From an uncultured Propionibacterium sp. (GTDB lineage: Bacteria > Actinomycetota > Actinomycetes > Propionibacteriales > Propionibacteriaceae), in the NCBI GenBank assembly GCA_938036835.1, contig CALHWB010000053.1, positions 1 through 64,000 of the forward strand: a stretch of 64,000 bases of DNA, given 5' to 3'. Positions within the stretch are counted from its first letter, which is position 1, and the number at the start of each line of letters is the position of its first letter. This document shows, piece after piece, positions 41,751-50,462 of the stretch. A program made the translations under genes and the position numbers. The notes beneath the pieces are model-generated. The model saw only the letters and a program-made list of their open reading frames with translations. It was not told the DNA's origin and searched no databases.

Positions 41751-42632
41751 ATGTCGATCTCCGGTTGGTACCCCGACCCAGCAGGTACTCAGGGCCGTTA
41801 CCGCTACTGGAACGGCAACAGCTGGTCGCATCAGACGACCAGCGACCCTTCCGATCCCGCACCCGATCCGGAGCCGGCAGCGGGCCGTGGCGGTGGTTCC
41901 CGGTCGCGGCTGCTGTTGGTCGCCTTGGCGGCCGTGCTGGCGATCGTGCTGGTGGGTTGGTTGATCCTGGTCCGCCCAAACCAGGGCGGCGGGTCCGGTG
42001 GCTCGGTTCCGGAAGACACCAACTCGTCCACCCCGACGATCAGCGGCTGGGATGAGAGCTCGCGCCCCACTCCCCCACCGAGCCAGGCGTCCATGATCGC
42101 CTGCCCGTTCACCAAGGTCACCCGGAACACCAACCAGCCAAAGGACGGGCGGCTGCATGGCGGCGGAATCTCCATCCCCAAGATCGACGGCTGGATAGAC
42201 CAGGGCATGCACCTGGATTGGGCCTCCGACGTCCATACCCAGATCGATACCGTGCGCCCAGGCTGGATCAGCAATATCGGGGTTGCCCAGTTGAATGCGG
42301 CGGACGGCTTCAACAACATCCAGGTTGGCGCCCGGCAGAGCATGGAATGTTTCTCCACCTCTGGCTACTACCAACACTTTACCGGCCGGGTGGATCTGAA
42401 GAGCGAGCAGGTCGAAATCGACGGCCATCCCGCCTGGTGGATACGCTCCGAAGTACGCATAGACTCGGCGAAGGCCAAAATGCCCGAGATCCCTGGGGAC
42501 ACCGTTGACGTGATCGTGATAGATCTGGGCGTCCCCGATCATATGGGAATGTTCTTCTCCAGCGTCACCATCGGCGATGAGAGCCGCCAGCGAAAGGTAG
42601 ATGCGGTCATCGACGGCATCCAGGTCGGCTGA
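41751..42632 (+). CDS. DUF2510 domain membrane-anchored protein
   Basis: The 293-residue protein begins with a DUF2510 motif (SGWYPDPAGTQGRYRYWNGN) in the cytoplasm, then one membrane segment (LLLVALAAVLAIVLVGWLIL, about 54-73), a Ser/Thr/Pro linker and an external domain of about 180 residues (MIACPFTKVTRNTNQPKDGR ... VDVIVIDLGVPDHMGMFF). The external part is not a family I recognise. DUF2510 is a short actinobacterial module of unknown role. The mRNA is probably leaderless. Confidence 0.75.
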   Translation: MSISGWYPDPAGTQGRYRYWNGNSWSHQTTSDPSDPAPDPEPAAGRGGGSRSRLLLVALAAVLAIVLVGWLILVRPNQGGGSGGSVPEDTNSSTPTISGWDESSRPTPPPSQASMIACPFTKVTRNTNQPKDGRLHGGGISIPKIDGWIDQGMHLDWASDVHTQIDTVRPGWISNIGVAQLNAADGFNNIQVGARQSMECFSTSGYYQHFTGRVDLKSEQVEIDGHPAWWIRSEVRIDSAKAKMPEIPGDTVDVIVIDLGVPDHMGMFFSSVTIGDESRQRKVDAVIDGIQVG

Positions 42633-42736
42633 AAAACCGTCGCAACGGGACGAGGGGATACCTGACCGAGCAGGCCACGGGCGGGTTGAGTCGATCCCGA
42701 TGCCGGCCGCGATCCGGTGGCGCATGGCACCGGATC

Positions 42737-42742
42737 TACAAT
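42737..42742 (+). promoter_or_regulatory. -10 element TACAAT, leaderless map
   Basis: TACAAT followed by seven bases and GTG 42750; it fixes this GTG as the start. Confidence 0.5.
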
Positions 42743-42749
42743 CGATCGG

Positions 42750-43670
42750 GTGAGCGATGCGATCAGACCCTTCCCGATCAGCCCGATGCGCGAGGTCCCG
42801 GCATCGGTGATCAGACCAAGCTATGTCGGGGTGATGGCCCCGGAACGGTATGACGGTCCCCATGTGCAGTCGGCCGAAACGATTCAGGCGATGCGGGTGG
42901 CCGGTCGGATCGCGGCCGATTCGATCCTGGTAGCGGCCGCCGAGATTCGCCCGGGTGTGACCACCGATCACCTGGACGCGGTTGCTCACGAATACCTGTG
43001 CGATTTGGGTGCCTATCCAGCATCCCTGAACTATCGCGGGTTCCCGAAGAGCATCTGTACCTCGGTGAATGAGGTCATCTGCCACGGCATCCCCGATGCC
43101 CGCCCGCTAGCCGAAGGCGACATCGTGAAGATCGACTCCACGGCCTTCCACGGTGGGGTGCATGGGGACAATTGCGCTACCTTCTACGTCGGCGAGCCCA
43201 GCGAATCCGCCAGGCTGCTATCCGAACGCACCCGGACGGCCATGTACCGGGCCATCAACGCGGTTCGTCCCGGCCGGCCGATCTCGGTGATCGGGCGAGT
43301 CATCGAATCCTATGCCCGGCGCTTCGGCTATGGGGTGGTCCGTGAGTACACCGGCCATGGAGTGCATACTGCATTTCATTCCGGCCTGGTCATCCTGCAT
43401 TACGATGAGCCTGCTCTCGACACCCCGATGCAACCGGGCATGACCTTCACTATCGAACCCATGCTCACCCTGGGCAGTCCTAGAACCACCCAGTGGGAAG
43501 ACGGCTGGACCGTAGTCGCCCGGGATGGTTCGTGGTGCGCCCAATTCGAGCAGACGATCGTGGTCACCGAGCAGGGGGCCGAGATACTGACCGTACCAAG
43601 CTCCGGTGAATTGATCTCGGGTGGCGACCCGGGACAGATCGATATCTCCAAATTCAACGTCAATCTGTGA
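42750..43670 (+). CDS. map: Type I methionine aminopeptidase
   Basis: The 306-residue MetAP removes initiator Met from new proteins. Ligands for the two metals are visible: Asp in IVKIDSTAFHGGVHGDN (two Asp), His in TGHGVHTAFHSG, Glu in TFTIEPM and Glu in AQFEQTIVV. An N-terminal extension with PXXPXXXVPASVIRP-like PISPMREVPASVIRPSYVG is typical of the actinobacterial MapB. The usual GHGIG is GHGVH here. The frame extends slightly upstream, but the promoter at 42737 marks GTG 42750. Confidence 0.94.
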   Translation: MSDAIRPFPISPMREVPASVIRPSYVGVMAPERYDGPHVQSAETIQAMRVAGRIAADSILVAAAEIRPGVTTDHLDAVAHEYLCDLGAYPASLNYRGFPKSICTSVNEVICHGIPDARPLAEGDIVKIDSTAFHGGVHGDNCATFYVGEPSESARLLSERTRTAMYRAINAVRPGRPISVIGRVIESYARRFGYGVVREYTGHGVHTAFHSGLVILHYDEPALDTPMQPGMTFTIEPMLTLGSPRTTQWEDGWTVVARDGSWCAQFEQTIVVTEQGAEILTVPSSGELISGGDPGQIDISKFNVNL

Positions 43671-43678
43671 AAACCCTG

Positions 43679-43778
43679 TGAAAAGAGAGCGGCCCGGACG
43701 CTTCGCGTACCGGGCCGCTCCTAAGGGACAGTGGCGCCATTGGGGAGGGACCACCATGTGTGGGGGGAGAACCCACAG
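43679..43778 (-). ncRNA. Small RNA with C-rich loops, probable 6C RNA
   Basis: On the minus strand a promoter (TTGACG, 17 bp, AACAAT) is followed by a roughly 100-base unit: a first hairpin TGTGGG...CCCACA with a run of six C, a second one with CCCTCCCC in its loop (GTGG...CCAC), then an 11-bp terminator stem with the tail TCTCTTTTC. Two hairpins with C-rich loops before a terminator is the layout of the actinobacterial 6C RNA, which is thought to base-pair with G-rich mRNA starts. Ends are estimated to within a few bases. Confidence 0.62.
43680..43720 (-). terminator. Intrinsic terminator of the small RNA
   Basis: The 11-bp perfect arms GAGCGGCCCGG / CCGGGCCGCTC (43687-43720) have a 12-base loop. 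On the minus strand the stem is followed by TCTTTTC, a proper T tract. It may also end map transcripts on the plus strand, 17 bp after their stop. Confidence 0.8.
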
Positions 43779-43782
43779 CTCT

Positions 43783-43811
43783 ATTGTTACCATTCCGGAG
43801 TCCACCGTCAA
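43783..43811 (-). promoter_or_regulatory. Promoter of the small RNA (TTGACG-17-AACAAT)
   Basis: -35 TTGACG (43806-43811) and -10 AACAAT (43783-43788) with 17-bp spacing, the best consensus promoter in the window. The predicted first base is around 43776-43778. Confidence 0.65.
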
Positions 43812-43840
43812 GCCGGATCACTAATTGATCGGAAGATTTC

Positions 43841-44620
43841 ATGAAGAAGCCCCGCCGGTCTACGATGGCGCTAGTCATAGCCGTATGCTTGGCAGCATTC
43901 TGGCTGATGCCCGGCCTAGCGAGAGCCCGGTCGTTGCTATTGATGACCGGCTATGACCTATTTCACAAATCCCAGGCGTTGAGTCGAGATACCAATATGG
44001 AGGCACATTTCACACTTTCGGGTCACGACCTATATCCGCGACTTATAACCTTCAATGCGGACGCCGGAATGTCCGCTTGGCTAGAACAGCCGGTGCGATT
44101 CACGGTTGCCTTCACCTTCGGCGATTTTGCGCCAGGTTCGGACCACAGCCGGTTCTACGATCCGGCCGATGAATTGTACGGCGCCTATCTTGGCGCATAC
44201 TACCTGCAAGGACTGGGACATGACCTCGGAGCCAGTGAGGTGGCTAAGATGGCCGAATTCGACCAGCGACATCTTGCGTTGCCGGCTTTGGGCCTGCCAA
44301 TCGCGCAGAGCCACTTCACGGTACGGGACACTCAAACCTGGCCGCAGGCATTTGCCAACCTAAACTGGACCGCCTACGAGGCAACCGTGCTGACCAATTG
44401 CCCCGACCACACACCTACCGGTTTCCGGCCCGCATATTTGCAGTTCGGCTGGCCGCCAAGCACCGACCGGCAGTTTCCGGGTTGCGAACTCGCGGCCCGG
44501 ATCACGGTTACTCGACTGGCCGAACAGGATCTGACGATTGGTCTGTTCGTGCTGGCTCCCAGCCGGGCCACCATGGCTCGGCTCGACAGTGAAGTGCTCA
44601 ATCAAGTGCGTTTCGCCTGA
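43841..44620 (+). CDS. Secreted hypothetical protein
   Basis: The 259-residue product has a signal peptide (RRSTMALVIAVCLAAFWLMP) with a likely cleavage site after GLARA. The mature part is rich in aromatic residues and His, with two Cys (TNCPDH, FPGCEL) that may form a disulfide. I recognise no family. GGAAG precedes the ATG. It overlaps the TIGR01906 gene by 19 bp at the 3' end. Coding bias is weaker than in most neighbours, so it may be lineage-specific. Confidence 0.6.
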   Translation: MKKPRRSTMALVIAVCLAAFWLMPGLARARSLLLMTGYDLFHKSQALSRDTNMEAHFTLSGHDLYPRLITFNADAGMSAWLEQPVRFTVAFTFGDFAPGSDHSRFYDPADELYGAYLGAYYLQGLGHDLGASEVAKMAEFDQRHLALPALGLPIAQSHFTVRDTQTWPQAFANLNWTAYEATVLTNCPDHTPTGFRPAYLQFGWPPSTDRQFPGCELAARITVTRLAEQDLTIGLFVLAPSRATMARLDSEVLNQVRFA

Positions 44621-45240
44621 CGCCGGCGCAGCAGCCGGTCCCAGACGATGCAGCCGACCGCGAGCAACACCATCAGCGCCATGATGGCGAAGGCATTGCG
44701 CATGAACAGGCCTTCGGGCAGGTAGTTGATGACCGGGTCGGCGCGCGGATCAAAGATCCACAGATCATTGTCGAAAGCGATCTTGTGAAATAGCACAAAA
44801 GCCCGATCGAAATCAATCGCCAGCGGAATGGCAAGCAGCGCCGGCGTGGCCAGGGCGATGACGCCACCAGCCCGCAAGAATCCGGATGCCCGGTGGGCAC
44901 GCCAGATCCACAATCCCAGCGCTATCGCAGCGGCCAGCCCGAACAGGCCACCTTGGGCAAACAGCTGGAAGATTCGCTTCGCCTCGGCGAAATGCTGGGC
45001 GCCGGCGGCCGACATCGGCAACCCCGGTAACGTCAGCTCCCGAATCCACGGAAACAACGAATAGTCGATGATCGCATCGTAGTTGGCCTGCATTTGCGCT
45101 GGGCTGAGATCGTGACTGTTGTAACGTCCGGTCGAGAAGCACGGATAGGTGAACTTGGCCGCCAGCACCGCGGTAACCGAAATCCCCCAGATCGCGCTAG
45201 CCACCGCCAGCGCGGCCAGCGAATTGCAAAGGCGTTTCAT
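44602..45240 (-). CDS. TIGR01906-family integral membrane protein
   Basis: From ATG 45240 (GGGAGG upstream) the 212-residue protein has about five membrane segments and the family feature FHKIAFDNDLWIFDPRADPV followed by INYLPEGLFMRNAF. Function is unknown. Family members in Gram-positive bacteria are single-copy membrane proteins. It lies between rnpB and the secreted hypothetical gene, whose 3' end it overlaps by 19 bp. Confidence 0.82.
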   Translation of the reverse strand: MKRLCNSLAALAVASAIWGISVTAVLAAKFTYPCFSTGRYNSHDLSPAQMQANYDAIIDYSLFPWIRELTLPGLPMSAAGAQHFAEAKRIFQLFAQGGLFGLAAAIALGLWIWRAHRASGFLRAGGVIALATPALLAIPLAIDFDRAFVLFHKIAFDNDLWIFDPRADPVINYLPEGLFMRNAFAIMALMVLLAVGCIVWDRLLRRRQAKRT

Positions 45241-45332
45241 CGGACCTCCCACACCGAAGATACCGGCTGCGGTACGGCCGGTACGGTGTCCCGGCATCGG
45301 ATAACCCATCGGCGGGGCCGCCGGCCGATAGG

Positions 45333-45715
45333 GGACGAGCCGGCCTATAAGCCGGATTCTGTACTCCTCGCGGAGCGGTGATCATCCATCTGCGAACGCC
45401 GTTACCGGCGCCCTTCCCCCGGCGCTTGCGCTCCGGGCGTGCGACCCACCAGGCAACTCGAACGGGCCATCCTCGGACGCTGCCTACCTGGTCTTGCTCC
45501 GGGTGGGGTTTACCATGCCGCGACTGTCACCAATCGCGCGGTGGGCTCTTACCCCGCCGTTTCACCCTTGCCCGCACCGCCGATGCGGTGGGCGGTCTGT
45601 TCTCTGTGGCACTTTCCCGCGGGTCGCCCCGGGTGGGCGTTACCCACCACCCTGCCCTGTGGAGTCCGGACTTTCCTCGACGCCTGCGCGCCGCGATCAC
45701 CCGGCCGACTCGTCC
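45333..45715 (-). ncRNA. rnpB: RNase P RNA, bacterial type A
   Basis: On the minus strand the conserved core GAGGAAAGTCCGGACTCCAC followed by AGGGCAGGGTG is unmistakable, as is the 3' end with CCGGCTTATAGGCCGGCTCG. The ends pair as P1: GGACGAGTCGGCC with GGCCGGCTCGTCC. This RNA is the catalytic part of RNase P, which trims tRNA 5' ends. Its promoter overlaps the stop of the upstream RNB gene. Confidence 0.95.
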
Positions 45716-45721
45716 GGTTAC

Positions 45722-47179
45722 TTAGCCTACGCCGGATCCAGCCGATTCGAACAGCACGCGGCCCCTGGTCACATCTGCCTCGACCAACCGTAACCGGGTC
45801 AATGCGCCCAACTCCAGCCCCTTGCCGATCACGGGGGCTTCCACCGCCACGCCCCGGATCGCGGCTACCCCGCGCTCGGGTTGACGGTCGTCCAGATCGA
45901 TGATGGTGCCATCGTAATGCTGCCCCTCATGGCCACGCAGAACGAGAGCTTCCACGTGATCGATGATGCCCCGCTCAAAGCGTTTGGCCCGCCGGTCCGA
46001 CTCGGCGAGCACCCCGGGCAACCCCGCCAACTGCATCATGACCCATTCGGGTGCGGCCCGGCCGGCCATCAGTTCGACGCACAGGCTACCCACGTGCCGA
46101 TCGACTAGTCTGCGCAACGGAGCGGTGGCATGCGCGTAGAGCGTCGCCAGAGCGCCATGCCGAGCCTTCTGCTCGGCCAAACCGGGACCGATCACCGTGT
46201 AGGCGGCGCCCCGGAACAGCTGTGCGCAGGCATTCAGCATCGCCAGGGCGTCCGGATCGGCTGGATCCAGCCTGCGCACAAAGGCGGGATAATCCTGCTG
46301 GTCTGGCCAGTCCAATTGCAACGAGGCCGCTACCCGGCGCAATTTGTCGGTACCGGCCCGGCTTGCTGCGGGCAGCGTGCGCAGCAAGCCGATACCGGCC
46401 GCCCGCATGCACTGGGCCGCGCAGATACCGGTGAGCAGCGACAGCTGGGCGTTCCAGCCCTCCACCGGCAGCAGCTCACGAAAGGCCAGGTGCCAGGTGC
46501 CCGCCTCGGCGATCACCTTTTGCTCGGGAATGTTCAAGCTGACCCCACCGCGGGCCGTCTCCACCCGCTGGCGCAGCAGACCAATTTCGCGTAGCAGTTG
46601 CAGTGTCTCGGGTGCCCGCCCGGCGTCCAGGTCGGCCTGGACACCGGCGTAGGTGAGCTGGGCCCGGTTACGGATCATGGCTCGCCGCAACGAGACGTCT
46701 GCAACCTCACCGTCCCCGGTCAGATCAATGCACCATACCAGGGCGGGACGAGCGCGGCCGTCGGCCAGCAGACTGGCCGCACGCTCACCGATCGACGGTG
46801 GATGCAGTGGAATCCGCCAGGTCGGCGCATAGTAGGTCTGCCCACGTTCGTGTGCCGCACGATCGATCGCCCCGCCGGGGGTGACCCAGGCCGCCACATC
46901 GGCGATGGCGTACCAGACCCGGAACCCCGGCCCGCGGCGCTCCAGATACATGGCTTGATCCAGATCGGTCGAACCGGCCGGGTCGACGGTGACGAAGGCC
47001 AACTCGGTCAGATCTGCCCGGGCCAACCCGTCTAGGGGCCCAGTGGCCGCAGCATGCTCGGCCTCGGCGAGCGCACCGGCGGGGAATTCCCCGGGAATCT
47101 GCAATTCCTCGGCCAACCGGCGCAGGCCATTGATCAGCGGCGGCGGGGCGTTCTCGATCGCGACACGACGAATCGGCAT
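45722..47179 (-). CDS. RNB-domain exoribonuclease (RNase II/R family)
   Basis: The 485-residue protein is a short RNB enzyme. The catalytic aspartates lie in VTVDPAGSTDLDQAMYLE, and the basic motif near the end of the domain reads ATAPLRRLVDR. N-terminal cold-shock domains and a clear S1 domain are missing, as in many actinobacterial members. It degrades RNA 3' to 5'. rnpB follows directly on the same strand, so the two RNA-processing genes are adjacent. Confidence 0.9.
   Translation of the reverse strand: MPIRRVAIENAPPPLINGLRRLAEELQIPGEFPAGALAEAEHAAATGPLDGLARADLTELAFVTVDPAGSTDLDQAMYLERRGPGFRVWYAIADVAAWVTPGGAIDRAAHERGQTYYAPTWRIPLHPPSIGERAASLLADGRARPALVWCIDLTGDGEVADVSLRRAMIRNRAQLTYAGVQADLDAGRAPETLQLLREIGLLRQRVETARGGVSLNIPEQKVIAEAGTWHLAFRELLPVEGWNAQLSLLTGICAAQCMRAAGIGLLRTLPAASRAGTDKLRRVAASLQLDWPDQQDYPAFVRRLDPADPDALAMLNACAQLFRGAAYTVIGPGLAEQKARHGALATLYAHATAPLRRLVDRHVGSLCVELMAGRAAPEWVMMQLAGLPGVLAESDRRAKRFERGIIDHVEALVLRGHEGQHYDGTIIDLDDRQPERGVAAIRGVAVEAPVIGKGLELGALTRLRLVEADVTRGRVLFESAGSGVG
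45724..45729 (-). promoter_or_regulatory. -10 element TAGGCT of rnpB
   Basis: TAGGCT on the minus strand, eight bases before the predicted rnpB 5' end; TTCGAA lies 16 bases further upstream as a weak -35. It overlaps the stop codon of the RNB nuclease gene (45722-45724). Confidence 0.55.
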
Positions 47180-47185
47180 GCAGCG

Positions 47186-47191
47186 AACCTA
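47186..47191 (-). promoter_or_regulatory. -10 element TAGGTT, leaderless start
   Basis: On the minus strand TAGGTT is followed by six bases and ATG 47179. Confidence 0.4.
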
Positions 47192-47210
47192 TCTTGCCCA
47201 TGGGCGAGGA

Positions 47211-47951
47211 TCATAGGCCGGATCGATCGGTGTGCACCAGAATACGGCCGCATTCTTCGCAACGCAGCACCGCATCGGCGCTCGCCGCGGCATGCCGTTT
47301 GATCTCGGAGATATCCAGTTCCAGGCCGCAGCCGCCGCAGCGCCGAGCCCGGAGCTCGGCGGCCCCGACACCACCGGAACGCTGCGCTACCCGATCGTAG
47401 AGGGTGAGCAGTTCGGCAGGCAGCCCGGCCACCAGCTGTGCCCGCTGGGCCCCCAGCCGGGCAGCCTGGGCGTCCAATTCGCGGCCAGCAGTATCCCGGC
47501 TCGCCAGTAGCCTGCGCATCTGGTTTTCTACCTCAACGCGCTGGGCACGGCAGGCGTCCACCGCGGCGGTCTCGTCCTCGACCAGTTGCATCGCCTCAAG
47601 CGCCTGATCTTCCAGATGCTCGATTCGTCCACTAAGATGCTCGGTTTCGGCGATCATCGCCTGTAGCGCCTTGGGGTCGGCATTCCCGGCATCGATGATG
47701 TGACGGTTGCGCTTCAGCCGGGCCCGGGCCGGCGCCAGATCAGCCTCCACCCGTTCCTGGGCTGCGGTCGCATCGGCCAGCCGGGTCTCGGCGGCAACGA
47801 CCTGTTCGGCTAATCCGGCGCGTTTTTTGGCCAGCCGGTTCAGTTCAGCGTTTTCGGGCAGCACCGTCTTGCGATGTCGCAACCGGGCACGCTGGGTGTC
47901 CAGTTCGACGAGCTCCAGCAGCATCTGCTGGGCGACCGGATCAGCTTGCAT
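47211..47951 (-). CDS. Coiled-coil protein with C4 zinc ribbon (DUF164 family)
   Basis: The 246-residue protein is mostly a long antiparallel coiled coil (about 10-165) followed by a zinc ribbon (CGGCGLELD at about 202 and CEECGRILV at about 233). This family (Rv2229c-like, CdsZ-related) is widespread and thought to bind nucleic acid or help translation; its role is not settled. GAAAGG lies seven bases before the ATG. It is divergent from the aminopeptidase P gene. Confidence 0.87.
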   Translation of the reverse strand: MQADPVAQQMLLELVELDTQRARLRHRKTVLPENAELNRLAKKRAGLAEQVVAAETRLADATAAQERVEADLAPARARLKRNRHIIDAGNADPKALQAMIAETEHLSGRIEHLEDQALEAMQLVEDETAAVDACRAQRVEVENQMRRLLASRDTAGRELDAQAARLGAQRAQLVAGLPAELLTLYDRVAQRSGGVGAAELRARRCGGCGLELDISEIKRHAAASADAVLRCEECGRILVHTDRSGL

Positions 47952-48039
47952 GGACCAACCTTTCGTTATCGAGGCAGCCTACCGGCCAGCTCGGGCCGCC
48001 CGCAGTCACCCGAACGCCAAACCCGCGCGCAGCAGGGCG

Positions 48040-48045
48040 TAGTAT
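48040..48045 (+). promoter_or_regulatory. -10 element TAGTAT, leaderless start
   Basis: TAGTAT followed by eight bases and ATG 48054; no Shine-Dalgarno. Confidence 0.4.
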
Positions 48046-48053
48046 CGGCAGGC

Positions 48054-49526
48054 ATGGCCAGTGAACAACCACCCGCGCTACCCAATCGGCAGATCCCTTT
48101 CTCGAAGGCCTTCAAACAGTTCATCTGCCAGGATTGGGCGCCCTACCCCAGCGAGCCGCCGGCTGTGCTGCCGGGGGCCCGAGCGGCAGCCGGGCACCGA
48201 TCGCGGCTTTCGCAGCGGTTCCCCGGCGAGCTCTTGATCATTCCCGCGGGTGGGCTGAAAACCCGCAGTAACGACACCGACTATCGCTTCCGGCCGCATT
48301 CGGCGTTCACCTGGTTGACCGGATTGGGCACCGGCCGGGAGCCCGGGGCGGTGCTGGTGATGGAACCCGCTCCGGGTGGGCACGAGGCCACGTTGTATTT
48401 CCATCCGCGGGTGCCGCGCACCGACCCAGAGTTCTATGCCGACCCCCGATATGGGGAGATGTGGGTCGGGCAACGCGAATCGCTCAGCGAGATGTCGGCA
48501 CTGGCCCAATTGCGTACCGCCGACATCGCCGAATTGCCCGCAGCCTTACGGTCGATGGCTTCCCAGACCACGACCCGCATGCTGCGGGAAACCGATCCGG
48601 GGCTGGCCGAACGACTGGATGGCTGGCGAGGCAGAGCCGAACAGGCCGATGCCGAGTTCGTGGTCGCGCTAAGCGAGTTGCGCCTCGTCAAGGACGCCTT
48701 CGAGATCGAGCAGCTTCGACAGGCCTGCCGGGCGACCGCGGTGGGCTTTGCGGCGGTCGCCCGGGAACTGCCCAATGCGGTAGCCAACGGCCGTGGTGAG
48801 CGCTGGGTCGAAGGTATCTTCGGGCTGCACGCCATCCACCAGGGTAATGCGGTTGGCTATGACACCATCGCTGCCGCCGGGGATCACGCGAATACCCTGC
48901 ACTGGATTCGCAATGACGGCGATCTGCGACCGGGCGAGTTGCTGCTGCTAGACGCGGGGGTCGAGTTGGACAGCTTGTTCACCGCCGATGTCACCCGTAC
49001 CCTGCCGATCAATGGCCGGTTCAGCCCCGCGCAACGACGAGTTTACGAGGCTGTGCTGGCAGCCCAGCAGGCTGGCATGGCGGCCGCCAGGCCCGGGGTG
49101 CCCTTCAGCGCGGTACACGAGGCAGCGATCACGGTCATCGCCCAGTACCTGACCGATTGGGGACTGTTGCCGGTCAGCGTCGAATCCGCTCTTGGTCCCG
49201 AAGGGGGACAGCATCGGCGTTGGATGGTACACGGCACCAGTCACCACCTCGGCCTGGATGTGCACGACTGCGCCCAGGCCCGGCGAGCGAACTACCGGGA
49301 GGGCACCTTAGCCGAGGGCATGGTGATCACCGTGGAGCCCGGTCTCTATTTCAAGTCGACCGATCTGTTGGTGCCCCCGGAACTACGCGGTATCGGGGTG
49401 CGCATTGAGGACGATATCGTGATCACCGCGGACGGCCACGAGATCCTGTCCGACCAGTTGCCCCGCGAACCGGATGCGGTCGAGGCCTGGCTGGCGGATT
49501 TGATGGGCCCCGGGCGGGACGACTGA
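48054..49526 (+). CDS. pepP: Xaa-Pro aminopeptidase (aminopeptidase P, M24)
   Basis: The 490-residue M24 enzyme removes N-terminal residues before proline. The N-terminal control domain (DTDYRFRPHSAFTWLTGLGT) precedes the pita-bread domain with metal ligands in LLLDAGVELDSLFTADVTRT, HGTSHHLGLDVHD, VITVEPGLYF and GVRIEDDIVIT. All five ligands appear present. It is cytosolic. It converges on the stress-protein gene with a 37-bp gap. Confidence 0.93.
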   Translation: MASEQPPALPNRQIPFSKAFKQFICQDWAPYPSEPPAVLPGARAAAGHRSRLSQRFPGELLIIPAGGLKTRSNDTDYRFRPHSAFTWLTGLGTGREPGAVLVMEPAPGGHEATLYFHPRVPRTDPEFYADPRYGEMWVGQRESLSEMSALAQLRTADIAELPAALRSMASQTTTRMLRETDPGLAERLDGWRGRAEQADAEFVVALSELRLVKDAFEIEQLRQACRATAVGFAAVARELPNAVANGRGERWVEGIFGLHAIHQGNAVGYDTIAAAGDHANTLHWIRNDGDLRPGELLLLDAGVELDSLFTADVTRTLPINGRFSPAQRRVYEAVLAAQQAGMAAARPGVPFSAVHEAAITVIAQYLTDWGLLPVSVESALGPEGGQHRRWMVHGTSHHLGLDVHDCAQARRANYREGTLAEGMVITVEPGLYFKSTDLLVPPELRGIGVRIEDDIVITADGHEILSDQLPREPDAVEAWLADLMGPGRDD

Positions 49527-49563
49527 CCGCATCGTCCGCCGGCCCGCCCAGCGGCAGGCAGGG

Positions 49564-50403
49564 TCATGCGCCACCCGGCGGATCCCCGATGCCCGGCGGA
49601 TCGCCGGTACCCCAGTACTGGCCATAGGGGCGCAGGGCCGAGTCCCCGTTCGTGGCTGCGGCGTTGGCTGGGCCGCCGTCGGGATGCTGCCCGACCGGAT
49701 CGGCTGTCGCCTGGCTGGTACCGGTGCCCGGAGGCTGATCGGCGCCGGCAGCGGGTGCCCGGCCGTCCGGGCCGCCAGGCCCGGGGATCCCGGCAGCGGC
49801 TGGCCGCGGGGTCTGGCCGAAGGGTGGGGGCAGGGTGGCTAGATCCACCGACTGGGTGATGCTGCTCGCGCCCGGCCCGGGTGAGGCCGGCTGGCGAGCG
49901 ACCTCCCGGGTGCGATGGGCGCCGCCCCCGGTCAGCAGGTGGCGGGCTCGCTCTACCACCGACGCCTCGGACAGTACTTCGTAGTGGGAGGCGATGATGC
50001 GAATTGTGGAGGTGTAATCCCGTTCGCCTTGCCGACTGCGGTATTGCAGGGCGGCTAGGGCCATGCCGGCCAGGCCGAACCCGGCTAGACCCACCAGCAA
50101 CGCGGTGAGCAGATTGAGTTCGGGGCGCAGCAGATACACCAGGATGGCGAACAAACCTGCCCAGGTGGTGCCGCGCAGGAAGCCGCCGAGCAGCGCCTTG
50201 CCCCAAGTCATGGAGCCAGTCACCTTTTCGATGCTTTTCAGGTCGGTGCCCACGATGGCCAGGTTCTCCACCGGAAACTGTCGTTCGGCGAGATAGTCGA
50301 CTGCCCGGGCGGCGTCGGTGTAGTCGTCATAGATGGCGACCGACATGGGCTGCTTCAGCTTGAGTACCTCACGAACCGAATCGGGACGCGGATTCATCGA
50401 CAT
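49564..50403 (-). CDS. General-stress-17M-like membrane protein with Pro/Gly tail
   Basis: From ATG 50403 (with a near-perfect GGAGGTGATCC Shine-Dalgarno) the 279-residue protein has an N-terminal domain like YflT/GSP17M (SVAIYDDYTDAARAVDYLAE, FPVENLAIVGTDLKSIEKVT), two membrane segments (about 72-89 and 93-112), and after about residue 155 a Pro/Gly/Ala-rich disordered tail. The family is linked to general stress in Bacillus; the role here is unknown. Confidence 0.8.
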   Translation of the reverse strand: MSMNPRPDSVREVLKLKQPMSVAIYDDYTDAARAVDYLAERQFPVENLAIVGTDLKSIEKVTGSMTWGKALLGGFLRGTTWAGLFAILVYLLRPELNLLTALLVGLAGFGLAGMALAALQYRSRQGERDYTSTIRIIASHYEVLSEASVVERARHLLTGGGAHRTREVARQPASPGPGASSITQSVDLATLPPPFGQTPRPAAAGIPGPGGPDGRAPAAGADQPPGTGTSQATADPVGQHPDGGPANAAATNGDSALRPYGQYWGTGDPPGIGDPPGGA

Positions 50404-50462
50404 TGGATCACCTCCACCTGCCAGCCTACGCAACCTCCGGGAACAGCATCCTGCCAGCGGAA

